A DNA stretch of 64,000 nucleotides, from the NCBI GenBank assembly GCA_027382625.1, contig JAJKFJ010021473.1, positions 62,001 through 126,000 of the forward strand. The letters are read 5' to 3'. Of the stretch, positions 11,477-25,964 are shown one piece after another. The notes below the pieces were generated by a model, which was given only the letters and a program-made list of their open reading frames with translations, did no database searches and was not told the origin of the DNA. A program made the translations under genes and the position numbers. The stretch's first letter is position 1. Each line of letters begins with the position of its first letter. The stretch is from Tetmemena sp. SeJ-2015. Taxonomy: Eukaryota; Ciliophora; Spirotrichea; Sporadotrichida; Oxytrichidae.

Positions 11477-13030
11477 ATGAGTGTTAGTTTATTGAAGGGA
11501 AGAGTTGAGGTTTTTAAGATTAAACTTGGACCATAGAAGTGTTCAAAATGGCAGAAGCAGACACATAGGAATCACTCCTATCCTAATCTTTTAAAACTAT
11601 CTTCTTTCCATTCAAGTTGTATTATTTTTCAGGCTTGGGCTTTAATTTCTAATCCTAATTTCTATCATGCTGAGAAAATTCATTGTTTCTCAGATAGTCT
11701 TAACTTATTAAATTAAATCCTGACTTATCAAGGGCTGGTTTTATTTAGAAATGCTTATATTGCTAATCTATCTATTAAGATTGCTGATATTGATCCTTAA
11801 AATAAATCAAAGCATTATGCCGATATATTAAAATAGTATTTGCTAGATTATAAAAATATACTTATTCTAAAACAAGTAATTTCCTTTATAATGATAATTA
11901 CTTTTTGCATAATTGTCAGCTTTAATTTTTCTAGATTCTGGGGAATTATTGGCCCTAGCTTCTTTCAATTTTTTAATGTTTTCTTTAAGATTCTTCCTTT
12001 GTATACTTTTATCATTTTCTTTGGTCTCTTCGTTTTTGATACAACAACAAAAAACAAAGTGAAAAAAATATGCAAATACTGTAATAGAATTGGTCTTTCC
12101 AGCTAACTCTGACCTACTTTTATTTAACCCATTTGCATCTTCTATATTTTTATTGTTTGCACCATTCTTCTCGAATTTTTAGGCGACCACGCTGAAAGTA
12201 GAGAAATTTTTGGCCTTACTAGTAACCTAAACATCTTGGTGTATGTTCAAATACTCTTGTTTGAAATGCGATTGCACAAAACTGTTTTAGAACACGGTGA
12301 AGTTATTCTCATAGGGACTCTGAGTATTGCATTGCTGGTAATTCTCTTTGACAGGAGTGAGGTTGCGCTTATAGACATGCATCATCGAGTTGTACTGCTT
12401 TTTCTCGAAGTCAAACACTCTAAAAAGGGAGAAAACTATCAAAAATTTAACTATTCAGCTCTCTATATTTTAAAGGATGAGAGAAAAGTTTCTTCTTGTT
12501 CTTTGATTTGTAACTCTCCATCTTCGAGTTTATTTTCTACAGATTTTCTTGGTACTTCAAAGCAATGATCTTAAAATGGGCTGAGTTAAGTGTCTAAGAA
12601 TCAATAATCTTAGTAGCTGGTAACTAGTCATTTTCTGGACCCTCAGTGGTATTTTCTGGGCTTAAAAAGTTCGAAAGGGATAATTCAGAAAAAAGAGAGT
12701 GGTTAGATCTATAACTTAAATCGAATTAGTCTTTTTGTCCTTTATTTTAAGAGTGAGAGCATATATAAGTGATATTCTTAAAAATATAAAGCTAATCTAT
12801 CTTTGAAATTCATCTCTTTTATGAACAGCTTTGTTGAAAATCTACTCTCCTAGGAAGTCAGGGTCGTTACTCTTCTTTCTAGTAACCGGTTATTTCTCCC
12901 CGCTCAAAATGTTTTCCTCAATAATTTGCTGTCTGATGAGGTCAGAATTTTTTATCAAAGCTTCTTCCATTATTTAATGTTGTTTACTTAATTTATAGGG
13001 TTCAAAAAATTATAAATTAGGATTGATTGA
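11477..13030 (+). CDS. Multi-pass membrane protein, possibly sensor-kinase N-terminal part
   Basis: A long plus-strand frame starts at ATG 11477 (MSVSLLKGRVEVFKIKLGPQ) and runs to a TGA near 12112, then continues in the same frame without a gap (PTFIQPICIFYIFIVCTILL). Hydrophobic segments include ILKQVISFIMIITFCIIVSF, FWGIIGPSFFQFFNVFFKIL, LPLYTFIIFFGLFVF, FYIFIVCTILLEF and VILIGTLSIALLVILF, so at least five membrane spans. A Cys pair (KKICKYCNRIG) follows the third span. Later frames (ILKWAELSVQESIILVAG near 12570 and NSFVENLLSQEVRVVTLLSS near 12820) may be further segments, ending at TGA 13028. No kinase H-box or ATPase motif was seen. Confidence 0.45.
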
Positions 13031-13164
13031 AAGGAATAAATTTGCACCTCCTAAAATCGTAGTTTCATTCTCCTGGCGCCATCTTAAGAAATAAATAGAT
13101 TAAGAATTAACTAAAGCATAAACAATAACTTGTCCTTATTCTTGTATCTAAGCAAATGCCATTA

Positions 13165-14828
13165 TCAATTACACTTGAATATTTCCATTTTGTCAATAGG
13201 ACAGATGCCATTAATTTTCAGCCAACTATCTAAACATGCTTGATGAAAAATGTGCTTGCATTTTTAAATGATTCTAACATCCTCTCCTATCTTAAAACGT
13301 CCCAAGCAAATTGCACACTCTTGAAATTTAAACAAACTTTTTTGCACTCTCTCTGGGCCTCCATGGATAGTTTTGTCCAAGAAAGAAAGATAATCCTCTT
13401 CTTCCTCTTCATTTAATTTGATTAACTTTTATGTGACTGAGTCTTCATATCTGATGTCTAAGCTTCTTTCTCGTGTCTTAATTCTTATTTATGTTTTAAC
13501 TTAGAATCTCTTTTGGAAAGGCTAGGTTTAGAATTTACAGATGTTTTAAAGTGCTCTCTTTTTAGTTGATAGACTGGTATCCTTTCAATCAAACTAGATT
13601 TAAGTGGCTCTTAATGCTTAGAATTATGCGTCCTTCTCACAATATTTTAATTTCCAATAGAAAGTACCCGAGGCCTTGCATTATGATCTTCAAGGATAGG
13701 TTGAGAGTTTCTAATCTGAGTAGCAGTTGATGATGAAGGTGGTTGTGGTCGAACTTCTTAAGAGTCAAAGTAAATTAAGATTCTCTAAATGTCTTCAGGA
13801 GAAAGCTCATCCTAGTTCTGCAAGCTCTCTATGTCAATAATTGATGGCTCTTATGTTCTAGGTTGATTAGATAAACTAGAATTGCTGCTTGAGTTATTAC
13901 TGGAATAGATCAATTAAATTACTAGATTAGAGTAAACGATTCGACTTAGCAATATTTGGATATTAGAGCGACCTTTATCTTATAAGCTAGTCCCTTCTAA
14001 CGATTTCCTAAGCATGATTTTCAAAGGCAGCATGTCGAGCTGCGGCAGAACATATCATGTGGCGAGATGGGTCGTTTGAATGATCTAAGGTCAAATTTAA
14101 AGAGATCTCTGTTAATTATGAAAGAACTCGTCTTCGGTATATTTCGATATCTCTAAGCTTCCTCTTCAAGTTTCAAATACTTTTTGTAATCGACAAAAGG
14201 CTTTTCCTTCTCCTAATTTTCGGTGCGAGAGCTTTCCTTATCCTCAGATTCTTGCTTTGCATTTTAAAGTTAGATTTCTAAATTCTGAGAATCAAGTGGA
14301 ATCTCTTTGAATTTTTTGTCTACTTAAAGAGCGTCGTATGTCGGATTTAGATCGGTCATGTGCTCATAGTTATCATAAGCTGGTGAATTCTAAAACGGAG
14401 AGAAGGAATCTGATGAATTTAGTCCTGAGTCTGGAAAACTCATAGATAATGTGGCGAATGAATGAGGATTAGTTGATTTCTGAGAATCTCGAGACTCTTG
14501 ATGAGACACTCCATTTCTGAGGCCTTAAAGTAAATTCAAACTCAAGGACAGTTGTTTCGTGGCCGTAGATGAATCATATATTCCTTATACCAGCCTTTCT
14601 CTATTTGCAAGTTCAATTCCTAATCTCTGCTACTATCCCTTTCCTAAGTTGCTGATTCGTTTTGTTTAGTTCTTTCTCAGTTTGACATAAAAGCTGAGAA
14701 TTTTTCAATCTTTCTTGTTCTTCCTGGTGCTTCTTTAGATTCTCAAGATATCTGGAGGGAAGTTTTCGAGCGTTCATTATATTCACAAACCTATAAATTA
14801 AATTATTTTCTAAAGGCTTTTTTAGCAA
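13165..14828 (-). CDS. RING-H2 zinc-finger protein (E3 ubiquitin ligase candidate)
   Basis: The C-terminus is a clean RING-H2 finger: CAICLGRFKIGEDVRI, then CKHIFHQACLDSWL and NGICPIDK, with the order C-x2-C ... C-x-H-x2-H-x2-C ... C-x2-C. Such domains recruit E2 enzymes for ubiquitin transfer. The rest is a long hydrophilic region rich in Ser, Asn and Gln, with an N-terminal coiled coil (RYLENLKKHQEEQERLKNSQ). The start is ATG 14828 or 14777; stop TGA is at 13165. The frame changes at least four times (near 14615, 14060, 13900 and 13420). Some changes look like single-base slips and others could be short IESs. Confidence 0.7.
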
Positions 14829-15070
14829 TATTTTATCCTAAATTAAGTAAATTCATTAAAAACTATTTCAGCAGAGAACATCCAACCTACTTCCTTTTAT
14901 ATTTTGAGAATTCAAATTCTTATAATTCACTTCGCATATATAATTTAAAAGGAACTTTACTTTCAAAACACTAATTAAAATGCAATCAGACTTACTCATA
15001 TTGCTTAAATATAATTATTTATGTATCCTAAAATATTTTATTTTATAATTAATTACCTTTTTTATTAAAT

Positions 15071-16102
15071 ATGATTTCAGCAATATCACAGGCGAGCGCA
15101 GCCAAACCAAACTTAGCGTATGTAGAGATAGGTTCAGAGGAGTACAAGAAATTCATAAAAGAGATAGAAAAGAATTTCACCTCCTTGAATTTCAAGAACT
15201 ACGTGTGCCTCTACTGCTGGGGCCTCATGGATCTAAATCAAAAGAGAAGGCATCTAGAGCACCAGAATTTTCACATTAATCCAAGCTAATTCAAGGATGA
15301 GGCACTCTTCTTAGGTCTATGCAAATCTAACAACAAAGTGTTGCAAATTGAAAATGGAGGCTCCAAAATTATCAAAGTTCCCATATTCAATAAGACTGTA
15401 CTAAATGTAGATCAAGCTGTATTCGGACAGCCATATGAACTACCAACATTTCCAAAGTTACCTTTTGACTAGTTCAAACCTAAGTTTGTGCACTAGTGCC
15501 TTGCAACCAAAGGAGGGCCACTTACTGCAGAGATGGAAAACCCGCACAGTATAGAGAATTCAGGAATCCCCACGAGCAGAATGAGAAATATGTCTCTCAA
15601 TGAAATGCTCAAGAGAATAGATGCTTAAATAAGAGATTAGCACATGATAAATTACAAGAACCATCTAGAAATAATTAAAGTCAAGGAGGAGAATGAGGAA
15701 CTCAGAAATAAAGTTTTCAGCTTAGAGTTTTCAATGCAATAACTTGTCCATTTTCTAAAGAAAAGCTTCACAACTGGAAGCATAGCGTAAGATTTGTTCA
15801 AAGATCTCTAGAGATAGTTTGAGAATGAGAGAGACCTTGGGAAGAATAATTTATTTTCCAGTTTTAATGATAGAGATTCTTTGATACCACAGATTGCTAT
15901 GCAAGAAAGCAATAAAATGGATTAAAGCTTGGACTAATTAAGCTTTGAGAAAAGCAAATAAATTTTAGCAATATCTAACGAGGAAGGCAACTCATCCTTA
16001 CTTTAGAACATCTAGCAATCAAAAGATGTTAATCATCAATTAGAAATAGAAAAGAATTGGATCCAATTAGACACAGAAGATTCGCCGATAAGTGAACTAT
16101 GA
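15071..16102 (+). CDS. Intact zinc-finger and coiled-coil protein
   Basis: One uninterrupted frame of 343 residues runs from ATG 15071 to TGA 16100-16102, with many TAA/TAG Gln codons and neither intron nor IES. Near residues 45-70 there is a C2H2-like motif (YVCLYCWGLMDLNQ, then RRHLEHQNFH). Around residues 190-235 a coiled coil is evident (NHLEIIKVKEENEELRNKVF). The tail is acidic and Ser/Gln-rich. I do not recognise a named family; a DNA- or protein-binding role is inferred only from the finger. Its stop lies 31 bp from the stop of the convergent gene at 16134. Confidence 0.75.
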
Positions 16103-16133
16103 TAGAATATTTTCATAATTTAATTAATTTTAC

Positions 16134-18366
16134 TCATTCAAAATCCAAAAAAGTCGATTAAATATTCGGTAGCTTACTATTCTAATTATTCCCCTTCTTT
16201 TGAGAAGTGCTATTCAAATTTGAAGCATTTTTGCTTTGCTTAGTGTTATTTCCACTCATTAAATACTACGACTGAGGATTCAAAGTATATTTTTGAACAT
16301 TTATTTGATTTCTGCTGATTTCTATGTCCTTAATTTTGGAGTTTTGCTTGGGCTTGGCTGCTGCATTTTATTGAGAAGCTTGGGAACTCTCCAAGTCTGA
16401 TCTCTTAACTGACTTTTCTTTGTCTGAGTCAGAAGAAGAGGATGAAGATGAGCTTCCACTTCTTTTCTCTTAATTTTGATAAGGGTTCTTAAGCTTAAGC
16501 TTTTTATTGCTAGAGTCAGCCACTGAGTGATTCACCTTTCTATCAAATAGCGAAGGCATTTTATTATCACTGCTGTCGATAACTGCAAGTTTACCTTTTC
16601 TTAAGTTCTAACTGACTTATTCACTTCTTTTAAGTCGTAGGGATTATTGGTTTAGAATTTCTTACTGCCTGGGACTCCACTCACATCAACTACCAATGAA
16701 CTATTTCGGAGGTGGTTTCCATATCTATTAGCAGCTCCTAGCCTTCCATTCATCAAGGACTTATTGTGGGTTGAAGATGAATTATCAATGCTCATGTTTA
16801 CTCTATCCCTCAGCTTTGCATGCATGTTACGAGAGCCCACGCTATCAGTTAGATAATCAGGCTAGCCCGAATTTTTCAAATCTTTAAACTTTCTCTTTAA
16901 GTAATCATTGGTATTAGTATCACTCTGGTAGTGACCATCTTTCTAGCGAGGAAGCTTGGCAACTTCTCTCTTTAGAGTTTCAAGCTCTGAGTTCAAATAC
17001 ATGTTCTCTTAATTTATGGCTCTCACATTCCTTTCCTTCTCAATTATTTGTTAATACTGCTCTTTTAGTTGCTTATCAGTGGCAATGACCTTCTTATCAT
17101 AGTTAAGATACTCTTGCTGTAGTTTAGCTCTTAGAGTGCTAATATGACCCCAGAGAGTGCTTCTTGGAGATGTGACTTTATCTTATGGCTTTTAATTATC
17201 ATAGTTCTTGAGAGCTGTTAGCTGAAGTTTGAGTTGAAGATTCTAGTAATGAATCCTCAAAACCTCTTTTCTGTGTTCCTCGTCAGCAACTGCAGTGTTC
17301 TATTCAACCACATTCTTCAGAACCTTCGCTCTTCTTTTCATGTAATCGATGTCTCTCTTTAAATTATCCATCTATCAAGATTGAAAACAATAAAGCTTTC
17401 TTACATTATCATACTTCTCTCTGTCCTTATTTTGCACCCAAAGTTCTTAGTTCTGGCATTCAAGCGTATTCTCATATCCAATTCTTTTATGGTTCAACTC
17501 TTCGATTATAAACTGAGTGGCTTTTATTTTGTTTTCAGTTTCTATAACACTATTTCCCCTCTCTACCAAAGTGAGACTGTTTTTAAGCCTAAGGAAAATA
17601 GAATAAAAACGATTATGCCTTTCTATCTCTTTCTTCTAGTCAGCTATGATTGTTCTTGTTTCATTGATTCTGTCAACCCAAACTAAAAAGGCTATAATTT
17701 CTGACAATACTTACATGAGAGTTGATAGTCATCTGGGTTTAATTCAAATCTATGACTTTTGGGTTTGAATTTGGGACTTGTGTGCTTCTCCAAAAGTTCA
17801 TTCATAAGGTTAAGCTGTTGCTGTGCCTTTAAAATATGCTAAAATTATGAATATGGTTCTCAATTTGATTATTCTACTCTTCCAGAACTTTAATCTCGTT
17901 TAATTTATCAAGATGAACCTTGGCTTGATAATTCTTTTGGTATTCATTGAAGTCAACTGCTTCTTTGGATTATTTCTCCTTTGCTTAGTTTTCGATACTA
18001 AACCTAACTTTTGACTTAGACTTTCTCATTCCTCTATTTTGAGAATTTTCAGAAGATCCTGAAGATGAGGAGCTGCTACTGTTTGAAGAGGATTTTGAAG
18101 AGTCAGAGCTGTATTCTTGATCTTCAGCGAATTCTTTGTCTGGCATCCTCTTCTTGCTTCTTTTTCTTTGTTCATCCTTATGATTGGTCTTTTTCATTAT
18201 CGATTTCATAGGAGTGCTTGAATCCTGTCTGGGAAGAGATTTTCCACTAGCTTGATGGTTTTTCTCTTAAAGCTTTACAGATAGTTTTGCGGGAGTCTTT
18301 GAACCCTTTGACTATGCTAAAGCTTCAACATGCTTTTGATTTTAGTATTCTTTAATTTTTAGGCAT
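16134..18366 (-). CDS. Long coiled-coil protein with Ser-rich ends
   Basis: Starting near ATG 18366 (or 18207, MKSIMKKTNHKDEQRKRSKK), the reverse strand codes a basic, Ser-rich N-terminus (SSSNSSSSSSSGSS) and then several hundred residues of coiled coil: NEYQKNYQAKVHLDKLNEIK, NRFYSIFLRLKNSLTLVERG, NLKRDIDYMKRRAKVLKNVV and NYDKKVIATDKQLKEQYQQI. A disordered tail ends at TGA 16134 (...IQSTFLDFE). A GT-AG intron (gtaagaaag...gatag) lies just before MDNLKRDIDY near 17370; another short one is likely near 17715. The architecture suits a centrosomal, basal-body or axonemal protein, but I cannot name the family. A one-base slip is likely near 16600. Confidence 0.6.
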
Positions 18367-18451
18367 TTATTTGAAGTTATTTTTAAATGATGGTTTAAAA
18401 ATATCTAATGAATTTCCCTTTTATGCCTTTTTAAAGAAATAATAAAGGTCA

Positions 18452-20205
18452 TCATTTCGAATAAAAGCAAAAAATTTTTAGTTTAAAATTATATAACTGA
18501 TAGAATTCTTTAGTGGCTTTTTTCTTCTTCAATGTTGAAAACTCCTCAAAATCTAAATGACCATCTCCATCAAGATCACCCTCAACTTTAGGTTTCTTCT
18601 GCTTTATCTTATCATGGGATTTAGTTTCCTTCTCATTCTTTTCCAAAGTTTTATGTGGTTTTGGGGTTTGTTTTTTATCAGGGATCTTTTCATTCATATG
18701 GTTGAGGACATGAGGTTTTTTATCATCATCGGAATCGTGAGCTCCTCTCTTTCCCTAGGATAAGTTGGCGAGGTATTTATCGTTCTTAAATTCCTTAGTT
18801 TTCTTTTTCTTCTCAAAAGCTTAATACTCCTCAAAGTCTACTTCACCATCCCCATCTAGGTCTGGTCCAGTCGGCTTAGGTTTATGCAACTTAGAATTAC
18901 TATGGGCTACCTTGCTAGGAGTCTTTGGATCATGTAGTATCTTACTTATGAGTTTTTCCATCTTTATGTTCCTTCAAAGCTGCCTTGTGAGGTTTCTCCT
19001 CTTTCTCTTAAGGTAACTTACTTGGCTTATGTTTAACTGTGTTGTGGGTTGACGGTTACTGATCAGATTCGTCATGGTGTTAAACTCTACTTTTTGAAAC
19101 GCTTTTCTAACCATGTTGCTGGGATGGCGTTTTATGTTCTCTGCGTTCACTAGAGTCACTGTTGGATCTCTTCTGATTAATTTAAATATTGCCAATCTTA
19201 GTAACGCTTTGATTTTTGGCTGCTGTCTACTGTCTCTTTCTATTGTTCTGACTCCCTGACGAATCTCGCTCCTTCCCTTTGCCCTGGGTTTTGAAAATAA
19301 ACAAAGATTTTGGTAACTGTCGTCGTGTTTTTTGCTATTTTCGAATTTCTCTCTAAATTTTTAGTTCTCTCATAAATCAAATAAAATTATTTAATTCATT
19401 AGAAGATCTGCTGGAGTCATTATTTTTGTCTCTTCTTGGGTGAACTTAGCCCTGCTTACTTTGGCTATGAGTAAGATTATTTTTGTCTTTATTCCTTGGC
19501 TAGCTTCTTTGTCTTCCCCCATTATTTTGGCTTGAGTTGCTCGAAGAGTTAGACTTCGAAGTTCTTTTATCTATAATTTTGGTTCCTTTCTTGTGAACTA
19601 GCTTTCTTCCAGCAGAGGATTTGTCACTGCTGCTTGAGTCTGATTTATATTGAGAAAATTAATGGCTATCCTGGGATCGTTCATGGGGATTTCTGTGTTT
19701 ACCGTCATTGAGCGGGTTCTATCTAATATGGTGGGGCATTTTACTTTAATCTATTTAATTATTACATAGAGAGAGGCTAAAAAAGAAAATTGAATAATAA
19801 ATGTATTTTGCGATATTAGTGAGCTGAGATTTGCTCCTGTTAACAACCATTGGAGGGCCTGCAATTGGATTTATCTAAGACTATGAGAAGGAGGAGTTTA
19901 ATGTCTGCTGAGACTAGAGATTTACGCTATCGTTATTTCGGGAGAGCTTTGAATGGTTCTGTATATCCATATTTGTGCTTTATTAATGTAAGCCTACTAC
20001 TGAATAGTTGTGCTTTTTATTATCTTAATGATTAGGAGTGTGCTCATCATGTCTCTCATATCTCCTATTGTCCTACCTATTATAAAAGTTTAGAAAAATA
20101 AAGAAGGAGAAAAGTCATAATTTCTAAAGAAAGAAGTAGACTTAGTACATACTTGTGATGATGACTTGCATCTTAAGTGGTTTGCGCGTAGCCTGAGCCC
20201 ATCAT
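18452..20205 (-). CDS. EF-hand-like, Ser/Lys/His-rich protein
   Basis: Start ATG 20205 (MMGSGYAQTTQDASHHHK); a GT-AG intron near 20070-20150 joins HHHK to QDNRRYERHDE. A long disordered Ser/Asn/Lys region follows. The C-terminal part has two EF-hand-type loops, DLDGDGEVDFEEYQAF and DLDGDGHLDFEEFSTL, each preceded by a Pro/Lys-rich stretch. The loops fit the DxDxDG-hydrophobic-xxxE calcium-binding consensus, so calcium binding is likely. Only the loop and following helix are convincing; the leading helices are weak. The stop is TGA at 18452. The frame breaks near 19400 (possible IES) and near 18930 (one base). The plus-strand ORF at 19850-20035 is its mirror image. Confidence 0.65.
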
Positions 20206-20320
20206 AATAAAATTAATCTAATAAATTACCCTCTCTTTGTTACTTATTTTTTTAATCTATTTCTTAATGTTGGGAGTCAACATTTATTTCTGACACAAAA
20301 CCATTTATAATTTATTACCA

Positions 20321-22216
<1,896 letters not shown>

Positions 22217-22368
22217 AAAATGGATCTCTTTTACTGTTTATTTTTTTTAAAATACTCCACCATATTCACTTTATCAGTACTTGGTCCTGCACTAATTCGG
22301 GATAGTTAAAGTTAAATGCTTCTGAAAAGAATAATAGATTCGGTTGATTGAGATATTGAAATATTCAC

Positions 22369-23817
22369 TCAGAATTGATGGTTTTTCTCTTCAATAGAAG
22401 TGTCGACATCGCCCTCTCCACCCTTAACAGACAAATCCTAGATCTTCTGATTGATGTGTCTCTGATTCCTTTGAGCGTCATAGCCTGCATGAGGTGAGGT
22501 AGCCATATAGTCTTGCTTTGAGGTGTCGTGATCATGATTATGAGACCTATCCAAAAGTCCTTTTTCCTCCTTCTCCTATCTGTCTCTCTCAGCCAGTGCT
22601 TCTCTTGTGTACTGGTTGAAGCCAAGGAAAGGCAGCACCAATATTTCATTGTAGACGAGGGTTCCAAACACCAAAAGGATGAAACCGATGAGTTGGAGCC
22701 AGTAGAAAGACTCAAGATGCTCACCATAGATAGGTACAGCCAGGAAGAAAATCCAAATCAGCACAGTTCTAGAGGTATCAATTGTAGATCTCTGAGCTGC
22801 AGAGGCATTCTTAGTCACGGCCACTCCAAATGAGTTGAATCCTGCAATTGAGAAGCAAACACCGATGCTCAATAAGATAAGCACATAGTTGTCCCCGTAA
22901 TCTGTGAAAGCTCTCATGGTGTCCTCAAGACGGCCGTAGGGGCAAAGATCTTAGTTGTCGCAGTGAATTGCTTAGAAAATTGGCAAGAGAATACACCAGA
23001 AGATAATTCCCCACATTCCCTCAAGTCCAACGACCTTCAAAGGATCCAAGTAAGCCTAAATTATGATGCTTCAGTTAATGAATTATATATAGGCAACTAA
23101 GTTTAATAGTCTCCTAGAAGCTTTTCCTCTACAATGAAAAGACCTCCAGAGAAAAGCTAGGCAACGAGAAGCATAATGATTCCTAGAGCGTTAGTCGAAC
23201 CTCCACCAGAACTACCAGCAGGCTTTATATTTTAAAATTTCCTTCAAAATAGATGCAAGTCCGACGAGGAAGACTCCGATAAAAATCACTGTGATGGAGG
23301 ACCAATGATGTCTGTACAGCTTTCTCTTAAGGAATATGATAGACATGACAGCTGTGACTATGATGATGATTCCTCTGAGCATTTAATAAACAGAGGCAGC
23401 CACCATTGTCAATGCTATATTCATGAGAGTAGATCCTACTGTGTCGAAAGCAGCAGGGATTGCCAGAAGGAGTGGATTTAAATTTTATTCAAAGTTAAAA
23501 TAATCTTAGAATTGATGTTTGTCTTAAGGTGAACAGTGTTAGCAACCTGAGCTCCTGGGGACATGGGAGTGATGGATCCTACTTTTTTGGCTTAATACTT
23601 CATGTAGAGAAGCTTGGCTCCGTAAATTCCGGGGACACATAAACTCTCCAACGAACATGACTGCGCATTGAACGAAAGGATGGTTGAATTTGACATCATA
23701 CTCTCCTTTTGATTAGTTTTGAACCTTCATGAGAATAGTGTTTGCAGTACCAGTGAGGAGCATGCCAAGCATGATCATGTAGAGCCTTAGCCCTGCTATT
23801 TTGTCTTAATTGCTCAT
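22369..23817 (-). CDS. SLC35F6-like membrane transporter
   Basis: A drug/metabolite-transporter-superfamily carrier of the SLC35F6 type. The N-terminus (ATG 23817) reads LRLYMIMLGMLLTGTANTIL and FNHPFVQCAVMFVGEFMC, matching the LTGTANT and HPF-Q...MF-GEF signatures. The C-terminal half has NSFGVAVTKNASAAQRSTID, TSRTVLIWIFFLAVPIYGEH and LQLIGFILLVFGTLVYNEIL, which are the most conserved helices. A His/Asp-rich tail (SHNHDHDTSKQ) ends at TGA 22369. The middle (about 23040-23560) is cut by AT-rich segments, at least two of them likely IESs, so the full helix set can only be read in pieces. SLC35F6 is known from lysosome and mitochondria in animals; the site here is unknown. Confidence 0.8.
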
Positions 23818-24334
23818 TTTATAATAATAATTATTAAAATGAGCAGAATAAGACTGTATCTAATACGCCCAAATCGTTCTTAATAAACTACAATCATTAA
23901 TTTTAGCAGGTTTATATTACTACTCAAAATATTAAATTTACAAATTAAAAATGCTACCTCTGTTCTTGGAAATTGTAATATAATAATTTGTGAGCGGACA
24001 ATTGAACTTATGCCAAATAAAGCTTGTGAGCAAAATATTAACTATCATAAAAAAGGTGCTGTATTTAAGTATTTATCCAAGTAATTTAAAAGAAGGAAAT
24101 AGAAAAAAAGTTGAGTGATAAGGGCTATGGTGGTACCGAATATAAAATATTAATGCTCAGAAGAGCTTTATTTCTGTGAGTAATCTCGCAATATATTATC
24201 CTTTCAGCCTGGATTTTTAAAAGGAAAAAAATTGATAGATATTTATCTCGAGGAGGATAGATATTTCTATTTTTCTTTAACATTTATTTGAATTGTTAAA
24301 TTATGAAATTATTATTTATATAAAATACTAATCC
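23818..24334. other. AT-rich spacer
   Basis: No open frame, tRNA-like fold or repeat that I can support. It lies between the SLC35F6-like gene and the first copy of the LITAF tandem duplication. Confidence 0.5.
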
Positions 24335-25810
24335 ATTAAGTTATCTATCTTTTCTTTGAGAATTAGTTTTCAATTGTAAATATCTACTCTCTTAAAACTT
24401 TTGCAAACTGAAATTTACAATGAATATAATGAGTGGTTTCTTATATCATTATCCTATTTCTATGCAAATCCTCCCAGTTTCAATTCTGAAATAAAATAAT
24501 TTGTTATTATTGATTTAAAAGTTTCAAATAATAGCAAGTTCACCAATTATACATATAAATGCTAAATTAAGTGCAGGGAGACACCTCCAAATAAAACGAG
24601 TAATAATAAAACCCCGACTACATTTTATTTCTATTTTAGATGTTGAAGATGTAGATTTAGAGTTACCCTCTCAAGATGAAATCATAGATATTCAGCACCA
24701 ACCAAACAAACCTTATTCCTTCTTTGGGTGGAATCCTTAAAATCAATTGACAGCAACCTAGAATCAATAAAACTAGGAACCTCAACTGAATAAGCAGCCA
24801 GATTAATTAATCCAGGAGCAGCCAATCAATTTAATCGTATAAAAAAATGCAAAATATAAAATACAAATTTATAGACTCCATATTAGTTAGGAGGTGGAGA
24901 TTTTTCGCAAGGACCTCCTTTCATGGTTATCGGCCAACCGATTCCAACTGATTTTGATTTTGTGGACTATGAAGCTCCAATTCCAGCTATATATTAATAG
25001 AAGAAGGTGCCTTAACAAAATTCAAGCAACAATTAGATCATGGTAGTTTTGGGGAAGAAATCTGTTTCACTATTTAAAACTACAACCTATAAACTTTATT
25101 TATTCTATTGTGTCCTCATTGCAAAAAGCAGATGCACACTGTAGTTTCAAAAGACAAATGCGACTCTTGTTGCGTTTTACTCTTACATAAATGAATTGAT
25201 AAGATATTATCTTCTACTTTTTGAAGTTCTTCCTCTTTGTCCTACTAATTGCAATGCTGTTTCTTTTTATCATTCTCATCATTTTGGTTATTAAACTCCC
25301 ATCAAATCCTTGTAAATAAATTTAAGAATTTTTGGATTTGGCTCTTGCTTCAAGGATGGAGGAGCGGATTGCGGAAATGGGAATTGTTGCGATGCCTGTT
25401 GCTAGTGCTGTATACTAACTTCAGGACACCCTCAACCACCAGGCTTTTCGAACACTTGCTACTTTTGTCTTTGTGGCCCTTACGGGGACTGCGGATGCGA
25501 AGATTGCTGCTTCTCTTGGAGTAATTGCTGTACTCTAAAGGGCAGCCCCATACGTATTCACAGGTGCTAATAGTGCAGGAAATAAATCAGTCAGCAAGAC
25601 ATAGTCAGATAGCATAGATAATTATAGGCGCAGCTAAGAGTCTGAAGTGAAGTTCATACCAAATATATTATTCTAATCTCTAAACAAAAGCATTCAAAAG
25701 ATTAAAAAAGGTTAATGTTAAGACTCAGATCCTTCTCATGAAAAAAGGATTAAGTTAGTTAAGATTATTATTTTTAGTAAAAATAATAATTTGAAATAGC
25801 AATGGACATT
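24335..25810 (+). repeat. Tandem duplication, copy 1
   Basis: This stretch and 27497-28959 are diverged copies of one unit of about 1.47 kb. Both open with ATTAAGTTATCTATC, share the run GTGGTTTCTTAT-TCATTATCC, carry a LITAF-like gene, and end at the ATT of CAATGGACATT. In copy 2 that last part is the start of the VHS-GAT gene (ATGGCAATGGACATT); in copy 1 it is only a truncated remnant with ATAGCA for ATGGCA. The lengths, 1476 and 1463 bp, agree well. Confidence 0.8.
24559..25645 (+). CDS. Cysteine-rich LITAF-like zinc-ribbon protein, copy 1
   Basis: The core pattern matches the LITAF/SIMPLE membrane-associated zinc domain: a first Cys pair region (CPHCKKQMHTVVSKDKCDSC), a hydrophobic segment (around 25200-25300) and a closing HRCQQCRK. 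Between the hydrophobic segment and the last pair lies an unusual Cys/Gly-rich stretch (CGNGNCCDACCQCC, then CGPYGDCGCEDCC). The N-terminus is Gln/Pro-rich (DVEDVDLELPSQDEIIDIQ). LITAF domains bind membranes through zinc-clamped hydrophobic residues; that role is inferred here. ATG 24559, TGA 25643-25645. Insertions near 24600-24650 (about 47 nt, also in copy 2), 24840-24890, 25080 and 25200-25340 are introns or IESs. Confidence 0.65.
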
Positions 25811-25886
25811 CAAAACCCCATAATATGATAAGAAAATGAAAATAAGTTGTATATAATTTATTTCTTTATTAATAATTATAATCATG
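25811..25886 (+). repeat. TBE left terminal inverted repeat
   Basis: 76 nt matching the complement of 27414-27496 almost throughout, ending inside at ...ATAATCATG. It keeps only one C4A4-type unit, where the right end has two, a loss of seven bases. Confidence 0.9.
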
Positions 25887-25964
25887 CGAGTCAAACGCGA
25901 AATTACTCAAAAATACTACATGATCTAAGTGGCTGCTCTTCATAATTTAAAATTTGAATTTAAG

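Noticed and set aside
17381..17686. Plus-strand 101-residue hydrophobic ORF
   Set aside because: Mirror of the reverse-strand coiled coil (NRFYSIFLRLKNSLTLVERG region).
22365..22833. ORFs on both strands over the SLC35F6 C-terminal half
   Set aside because: They are out-of-frame shadows of the conserved transporter frame at 22576-22917 and its Q-containing continuation.
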